The notes beneath the pieces were generated by a model. That model saw only the letters and a list, made by a program, of their open reading frames with translations. It ran no database searches and was not told the origin of the DNA. 64,000 nucleotides of DNA from UKL13-2 sp947085425 (GTDB lineage Bacteria; Pseudomonadota; Gammaproteobacteria; Burkholderiales; Usitatibacteraceae), in NCBI GenBank assembly GCA_947085425.1, contig CAMTWK010000028.1, positions 1 to 64,000 on the forward strand, read 5' to 3'. The position numbers and the translations under genes were made by a program. Shown in pieces: positions 59,276 to 64,000 of this stretch. Position 1 is the first letter of the stretch, and the number at the start of each line of letters is the position of its first letter.

Positions 59276-60214
59276 TCAGCCCCACAGTGACTCCTCGTAT
59301 GCTGTTTGATACCGGATTTCAATTTCTTCGCGGGTTGGATGATGCCCTTGCGGCCCGCGATATTCAATCTTGATGGAACCCATCGTATTGGCCAGTCTTG
59401 CCGATTTCTCAAAGGACCAGCCCCGCTCGATTCCGTATAAAAGTCCGGACCGATAGGCGTCACCACAACCAGTCGGGTCGACCCGCCTGTTTTCCTTAAC
59501 GCTTGGCACGACAATTTGTTGACCACCTGAATAAATGACCGACCCTTCCGCACCCTTGGTGACAAAAAATGCCTTGACGCGGGTGGCAAGTTTATCAAGA
59601 GACTCACCAGTCTGGTCTTCCAACACACGTGCCTCGTAATCATTGACCGCCACATAGTCGGCCAGTTCAATAAAATGTTTGAGTTCATGCCCGTTAAAGA
59701 CCGGCATCATTTGGCCGGGATCAAAAATAAACGGGATGCGCAGGTCGGAAAATTGGGCTGCGTGTTGCAACATGCCATCACGCGAGTCGGGGGCCAGAAT
59801 ACCAACGGCAACATTTTTTGCATCGCCGACCTTGTTGATGTATGAAGACGACATGGCACCGGGGTGAAAAGCGGTAATTTGATTGGCATCCAAATCGGTG
59901 GTGATAAACGCCTGCGGCACAAACGTGCCGGGCACTTCTTTTATGTGCGCACGGCTGATACCCAGCGTGTCCAATCGCTGCCGATAGGGGCCAAAATCGT
60001 CACCAACGGTTGCCATGATCAGCGGATCGCCACCCAATAACTTCAGGTTATAGGCGATATTGCCGGCGGTACCCCCGTACTCGCGGCGCATATCCGGAAC
60101 GAGAAACGAAACATTAAGTATGTGAATCTGGTCGGGCAGGATATGGGTGCCGAAGCGACCGTGAAAAACCATGATGGTGTCGTAGGCGATCGAGCCGCAA
60201 ATGAGAGCTGGCAT
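59276..60214 (-). CDS. PfkB family carbohydrate/nucleoside kinase
   Basis: The protein has 312 residues from ATG 60214. It shows the ribokinase-type pattern: LICGSIAYDTIMVF, REYGGTAGNIAYNLKLLGG (PfkB signature 1), and DPTGCGDAYRSGLLYGIERG with the catalytic Asp (signature 2). It is commonly labelled adenosine or carbohydrate kinase; the true substrate is not proven for this betaproteobacterial group. It lies 62 bases upstream of the lipoprotein gene on the same strand. Confidence 0.9.
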   Translation of the reverse strand: MPALICGSIAYDTIMVFHGRFGTHILPDQIHILNVSFLVPDMRREYGGTAGNIAYNLKLLGGDPLIMATVGDDFGPYRQRLDTLGISRAHIKEVPGTFVPQAFITTDLDANQITAFHPGAMSSSYINKVGDAKNVAVGILAPDSRDGMLQHAAQFSDLRIPFIFDPGQMMPVFNGHELKHFIELADYVAVNDYEARVLEDQTGESLDKLATRVKAFFVTKGAEGSVIYSGGQQIVVPSVKENRRVDPTGCGDAYRSGLLYGIERGWSFEKSARLANTMGSIKIEYRGPQGHHPTREEIEIRYQTAYEESLWG

Positions 60215-60551
60215 GTGGGGGGTCCGTAGGGGCGAGAGGGGAAAGGGGAGGGGGGAGGTAAAAGGCACCATTATAACGAGCGCACCGAATGCGGCTGCCG
60301 CGCGGGTTTTTTGCACTGGTAAGGCGCTTTAGGCCGTGCCGCCATTAATGTGCTGTCGCAATTCGGCGACGAATTCAACGGCTATTTTTCTGTCGGCCAC
60401 ACATAAACGATTGACTTCATTTTTCCAAACTGCGAAATTGGCGTTGTGGTTGCTTCATGTGCCGGCGCACATATATGCCGTGTCAGGTTTGTTCATTGTG
60501 CAACAACGCAATGTCCACACAAAAACGCGGCGAGCATTTCGAGGCAAATTC
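60215..60551. other. Divergent intergenic region
   Basis: About 340 bases between the PfkB kinase and the riboswitch contain no recognised gene or repeat. The promoter of the DUF1631 transcript is expected here; a weak TTGACT at 60413 lacks a clear -10. Confidence 0.35.
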
Positions 60552-60645
60552 TGAAACAGGGCAAACTCATTGAAAGATGAGGACGCAAAGTCTCCGGTCT
60601 AAAGGGCGCAGTTAAAGTCCAACGATAGCGGGATTACCAGAAAGT
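60552..60645 (+). ncRNA. Cyclic di-GMP-I (GEMM-I) riboswitch
   Basis: The sequence shows the GEMM-I landmarks in order: CAGGGCAAAC, a GAAA tetraloop hairpin (CTCATTGAAAGATGAG), GGACGCAAAG, TCTCCGGTCTAAA, a variable third helix, and GATAGCGGGATTACC. It closely follows the V. cholerae Vc2 type. The ligand is c-di-GMP, bound at the three-helix junction. It lies about 260 bases upstream of the DUF1631 gene. No clear intrinsic terminator is seen after it, so the output may be on translation or Rho. Confidence 0.96.
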
Positions 60646-60904
60646 CGAGCGATGGAATTTTTTCTTTTTGGCACGGATACTCCGTGTCCACGCAACTCAG
60701 ACAGAGCAGGTCTCGCCGCAAGTAGTCGGGTGAATCCTATGCCAACGTCTTCGCGGATTTGCGGGCATTTTCCACCTCTGATTTTTCGTAACGCATACCC
60801 CGTCGTCGGGGCAGCGCGACTGCGTTCTTATTTTTCAATGAGATTTGTTCGGTTACTTAGATGTGGCGACCATTTGACTTGTGGCGCGGCAGATTGGAAC
60901 GAAC

Positions 60905-63526
60905 ATGGCGCATGCAGTTGACAACGTGGTTGCATTTAATCCGGCCCGCGCCAACCCAAGGCGGCCGGTCAGTGCGGAATCAACCGGAGTCATCAACTCT
61001 TGTCGTGACATTGCGCTGACACGTATCACGGCCGCGTTGTCTGATGCGTTTAACAAGATTGAGGATGAGCTGTTTGAGCTCGCCGGAAACACGGCCGATC
61101 GGGAAGCGCAGAGTATTTATTTGGAGGCACGTAAACAAGCACGCGAGAAACGCAGCGATATTGAGGCGGCTTTTCGCAGCGAGTTTGTGCGTTGTTTTGA
61201 AAAAAAGGTCACCGACTCCGGCAATATCGCTGTCAAGAATCGCTCCGCTGGTCATTATGATATGGAGCAACTCTCACTGGTTGAAGATGACGCACTCACC
61301 GAAAACATCGCCGTTAACGACATTGCCCGGAGATTCACCAATAAGTGTGACGAAGAATTGCGTGCCTTGTCCCAGCGCATGGGCTTCTTACTTTCTGACC
61401 CCGAGCTTGCCGATGATGCCAATCCGATCGCGCCGGATACGGTGGTGCAGGCGTTAAAGTTTGCTTGTAACCTGGTCAGCTCAGGCGTTCAAACCAAGTT
61501 GACGCTGTTAAAAATGGTCGAGCAGCATATGGGCCAGGAAATGTTGGGCGTATATCACGACATCAACACACATTTGGTTGCCCAGAAAATTCTGCCGACC
61601 ATTCGCCCAACCTTTCGAAAAGCGCAAACACAGGTTGTTCGTAAGAGCCCGGCAGGGCCAAGTGCTGATGGGCGGGAAGAATTGATCGTTGGTGATCAGT
61701 CAAACCATGCGGGTGTTGCCGTGCCTGCCATTGGCGTTGGCGGCGGAATGCTGTCGGGCGGACCGATGCCTGGTAACTCCGCTGCCGAAATATTTCAAAC
61801 CTTGCAGCAGCTGATGTCAGGTGGCATGGTTTTCCCGCCGGCATTTCACCAAAATCAGATGGGGCAAACTCCAGCGCCGCTGAGTGGCGGCGGGCAGTCC
61901 GCGTTATCCGCGCAATCGAAAAGTGGAATGGCAGTCAATATGAGCGTCCAGCCACTGGGGGGGGCAGGTGTATCGAACACCGCCGACACCCAAAATGCCG
62001 GCATTACACCTGATGCGTTGATTGCGGCGCTGACACAAATTCAGCAGCAGCGAAACGCTGACTTTTCATCGGCATCGGTGTTGCAAAATGCAGTAAGCAC
62101 AACGGTCGGTGAAGTTGATGCGGCGAACCTGAGTGTGTTGCGTGACATCAAGACGCAGGAGGTGGCGGCGGGCTGCAGCCAGATGGACACCATGACCATC
62201 GACATCGTTGCGTTGTTATTCGATTATGTGTTTGACGACAAGTTGATTCCAGATGCGATCAAGGCGCTGATTGCGCGCCTGCAAATCCCGGTGTTGAAGG
62301 TGGCAATTCTCGACAAGGCATTTTTTTCAAAGAAAAATCATCCGGTACGTCGTTTACTTGATCGGCTGGCAAATGCATCGGTTGCGTTTGCCGGTGAGGC
62401 GTCGCGTGATGATCCGCTTTACAAAAAAATTGAGATCATTGTTGAGCGGATTCACGGCGAATTTGATACCGATATCGCCTTGTTTGATACGATGATCGAC
62501 GAGTTTGAGGGGTTTTTGCACGAGCGGGAAGCGACCAACGCAGAGGTGGTTGAAAAATCCGCGCGGGCGATGCACGATCGCGAAAAGAAAGAAATGGCGC
62601 GTTTGGTTGCGCAAGCTGAAATAGAACGATTGCCAATGACTGCCGATTTACCGGCCCCAGTTGGGGCAATCCTGCGCGGCCCGTGGGCGCGTGTGCTGGA
62701 ACGCCTGTATTTGCGTGAGGGTGGACGACATGCCCGGTTTCTTGAGGCAGTGGAAACCGCCGGCCAGCTTTTATGGAGCGTCGAGCCAAAAATTGACGCC
62801 GGCCAGCGCCGAGATTTGGTCGCCGCCTTGCCGGTGCTGTTGCGGCGATTACAAACAGGCCTGGACATTGCCGCAGTCGAAAAAATGGATCGGGATCGTT
62901 TTTTTTCGGCCTTGGTGGATTGTCATGCCGCCGCAGTGAAAGCCGGACTGCGTGGTGAAAGCATGGCCGCCATGTTCGCCGCCACCAATAAAGACGAAGC
63001 GGTTACGCCGTTATTTGACAAGTTGATCGCAGAGGAGACGGCCAGAAAAATTACCGCAGATAACATGACCCGTTGTGGCATGGCGAGAATACAGTTCACC
63101 TCGGAGGGGGTGGAAATTGAAGAAATAAGCGCGGAAAAAAATGGCACGGCAACATCATTGCGGGTGGATGGGGATGACAATCATCACGATAAGGAAAGTG
63201 TCGGAGTGGAAGCAACAGCGGGTAGCAACGATATCGCTGCTGAAAGTTTGTTATCTGTGAACAATACGCGCGAACTCAAACGCGGCACTTGGATTGAATT
63301 TTTGCATGAGGGCGGAAACAAAGTGCGCGCCAAACTTTCCTGGATCAGTCCGCTGCGAGGCGTTTATTTGTTTACCAACCCCGGTGCCATGGAAGCGTTA
63401 TCGATTGCGCCGGATGCGTTACAGCGGCAACTCAAAAATGGAGCCGCTAAAATATTGGAAGAATCCTCGTTGATTGATCGCGCGGTTGATCGTATGGTGA
63501 ATTCGCTGGCGGTCGCGACCGCGTAG
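60905..63526 (+). CDS. DUF1631 family protein under c-di-GMP riboswitch
   Basis: The protein has 873 residues from ATG 60905, with TTGGAACGA upstream. It is mostly helical: NSCRDIALTRITAALSDAFNKIEDELFELA near the N-terminus, a low-complexity Gly/Gln-rich middle (about 245-330), then TIDIVALLFDYVFDDKLIPDAIKALIARLQIPVLKVAILDKAFFSKKNHPVRRLLDRLA, a hallmark of DUF1631. The C-terminal RGTWIEFLHEGGNKVRAKLSWISPLRGVYLFTNPGA looks like a small beta domain, possibly PilZ-related. The function is unknown. Control by c-di-GMP is inferred from the riboswitch ahead. Confidence 0.88.
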   Translation: MAHAVDNVVAFNPARANPRRPVSAESTGVINSCRDIALTRITAALSDAFNKIEDELFELAGNTADREAQSIYLEARKQAREKRSDIEAAFRSEFVRCFEKKVTDSGNIAVKNRSAGHYDMEQLSLVEDDALTENIAVNDIARRFTNKCDEELRALSQRMGFLLSDPELADDANPIAPDTVVQALKFACNLVSSGVQTKLTLLKMVEQHMGQEMLGVYHDINTHLVAQKILPTIRPTFRKAQTQVVRKSPAGPSADGREELIVGDQSNHAGVAVPAIGVGGGMLSGGPMPGNSAAEIFQTLQQLMSGGMVFPPAFHQNQMGQTPAPLSGGGQSALSAQSKSGMAVNMSVQPLGGAGVSNTADTQNAGITPDALIAALTQIQQQRNADFSSASVLQNAVSTTVGEVDAANLSVLRDIKTQEVAAGCSQMDTMTIDIVALLFDYVFDDKLIPDAIKALIARLQIPVLKVAILDKAFFSKKNHPVRRLLDRLANASVAFAGEASRDDPLYKKIEIIVERIHGEFDTDIALFDTMIDEFEGFLHEREATNAEVVEKSARAMHDREKKEMARLVAQAEIERLPMTADLPAPVGAILRGPWARVLERLYLREGGRHARFLEAVETAGQLLWSVEPKIDAGQRRDLVAALPVLLRRLQTGLDIAAVEKMDRDRFFSALVDCHAAAVKAGLRGESMAAMFAATNKDEAVTPLFDKLIAEETARKITADNMTRCGMARIQFTSEGVEIEEISAEKNGTATSLRVDGDDNHHDKESVGVEATAGSNDIAAESLLSVNNTRELKRGTWIEFLHEGGNKVRAKLSWISPLRGVYLFTNPGAMEALSIAPDALQRQLKNGAAKILEESSLIDRAVDRMVNSLAVATA

Positions 63527-63717
63527 TCGTGAGTAATCGTGCGCAATTATGTAATAGGCACCGGAAAATTCAGCCAAGAATTACATCAATATGAATTGTA
63601 CGTCGGCCTGTTTCGTGGGCGACGCTGGTGCGGACGGTTGCGGGTGTCCTTGCAAAACTGCAATATTGGCGGTCTATTCCGGCCATAAACGCCCCGAGTC
63701 GCGCGTAAATGTTTGAC

Positions 63718-63999
63718 CTATGGGTAAAACGCTTGCAACGCATAACCCGTCGCCGGCGCTTTGCCAATCAGCTCGAGATTAAGATTGACGTAAATTTCGG
63801 CATTGGCCGCAATGCTTTCTGCGGCTGATGGTGTCCGACCCAAATATTCGCCGGGTGTAAATATTCGACTTGCCAGAACAACATTGCTGGCGTCGATCAA
63901 CTTAACGTCGAGAGAGGGAAAGTCCTGCGGGGTTGAGCCGCGATTGGCGATGGTCGCCGTCAACAATATGCGCCCCGGTTTTCCGGGCGGTTCAATCAA
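63718..63999 (-). CDS. DUF3426 zinc-ribbon membrane protein (C-terminal part)
   Basis: The last 93 residues of a gene that continues beyond the window are visible. The pattern (LLTATIANRGSTPQDFPSLDVKLIDASNVVLASRIFTPGEYLG ... GYALQAFYP) is the extracytoplasmic DUF3426 domain. Full proteins carry an N-terminal MJ0042-type zinc ribbon and one membrane helix, not visible here. It is convergent with the DUF1631 gene. Confidence 0.85.
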   Translation of the reverse strand: MIEPPGKPGRILLTATIANRGSTPQDFPSLDVKLIDASNVVLASRIFTPGEYLGRTPSAAESIAANAEIYVNLNLELIGKAPATGYALQAFYP

Positions 64000-64000
64000 G

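Noticed and set aside
60660..60700. Hairpin CACGGA/TCCGTG after the riboswitch as a terminator
   Set aside because: The T run precedes the stem and none follows, so it does not fit an intrinsic terminator for this strand.

Overview
This 64 kb window looks like chromosome from a betaproteobacterium of moderate GC content, related to Burkholderiales/Nitrosomonadales-type genomes. The assignment rests on gene order and protein families recalled from that class: leuS-lptE-holA-proA, nadD-rsfS-rlmH-maf-rng, polA/DUF2782-thrB-BPSS1780-type protein, kdsD-kdsC divergent from a CPA2 antiporter, a pilT-pilU pair divergent from yggS-proC-yggT, a PfkB kinase, DUF1631 and DUF3426. No rRNA, tRNA, CRISPR array, prophage or intact transposase gene was seen. 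Lineage below class level cannot be fixed from this window.

Layout. 0-2.5 kb: an M20 deacetylase and a DUF3016 protein between copies of a repeat. 2.7-7.4 kb: a multi-rhodanese protein, then an overlapping operon of TlpA-like thioredoxin, GntR/YtrA regulator, ABC ATPase and ABC permease. 7.5-8.7 kb: two tandem small membrane proteins ending in a TonB-box-like tail, split by two mobile elements. 8.8-14.5 kb: an RsuA-like protein, a VF530-type protein, a PadR/HAAS pair, and an AMP/thymidine phosphorylase next to a PRPP-synthase-like protein. 14.5-19.4 kb: a phosphatase divergent from a TonB-dependent receptor, a BrnT/BrnA toxin-antitoxin pair and a membrane protein. 19.4-27.7 kb: polA, a LOG protein, DUF2782, thrB, a membrane protein and uvrD. 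28.7-31.6 kb: a secreted subtilase and a FecR-SPOR protein. 31.8-42 kb: leuS-lptE-holA-proA and nadD-rsfS-rlmH-maf-rng. 42-48.8 kb: a dynamin-like GTPase, yggT-proC-yggS and pilT-pilU. 48.9-56.4 kb: a tiny membrane peptide divergent from an AraC regulator, an RlmL-like methyltransferase, hemJ-kdsC-kdsD, a CPA2 antiporter, a prepilin and a second tiny membrane peptide. 56.7-64 kb: an orphan histidine kinase, a SlyB-like lipoprotein, a PfkB kinase, a c-di-GMP-I riboswitch ahead of a DUF1631 gene, and the end of a DUF3426 gene.

The genes mostly serve growth and envelope functions: proline, threonine and Kdo biosynthesis, LPS export, ribosome maturation, DNA replication and repair, and twitching motility. 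The accessory layer is made of transposase-less inverted-repeat elements. Family A has 16-bp ends and six full or partial copies. Family B has three copies of exactly 140 bp. Both sit in 4-bp CTAG/YTAR-like targets and in places share the TAG stop codon of a host gene. Element C abuts rng. A further pair of hairpins (D) share ends and loop but have different, still complementary middle stems.

The items most worth following are the tandem TonB-box-tail proteins, the two unannotated tiny membrane peptides (one facing an AraC gene across three operator repeats phased at exactly 21 bp), the covarying hairpin pair, the c-di-GMP riboswitch before DUF1631, and RsfS fused to a long histone-H1-like tail.
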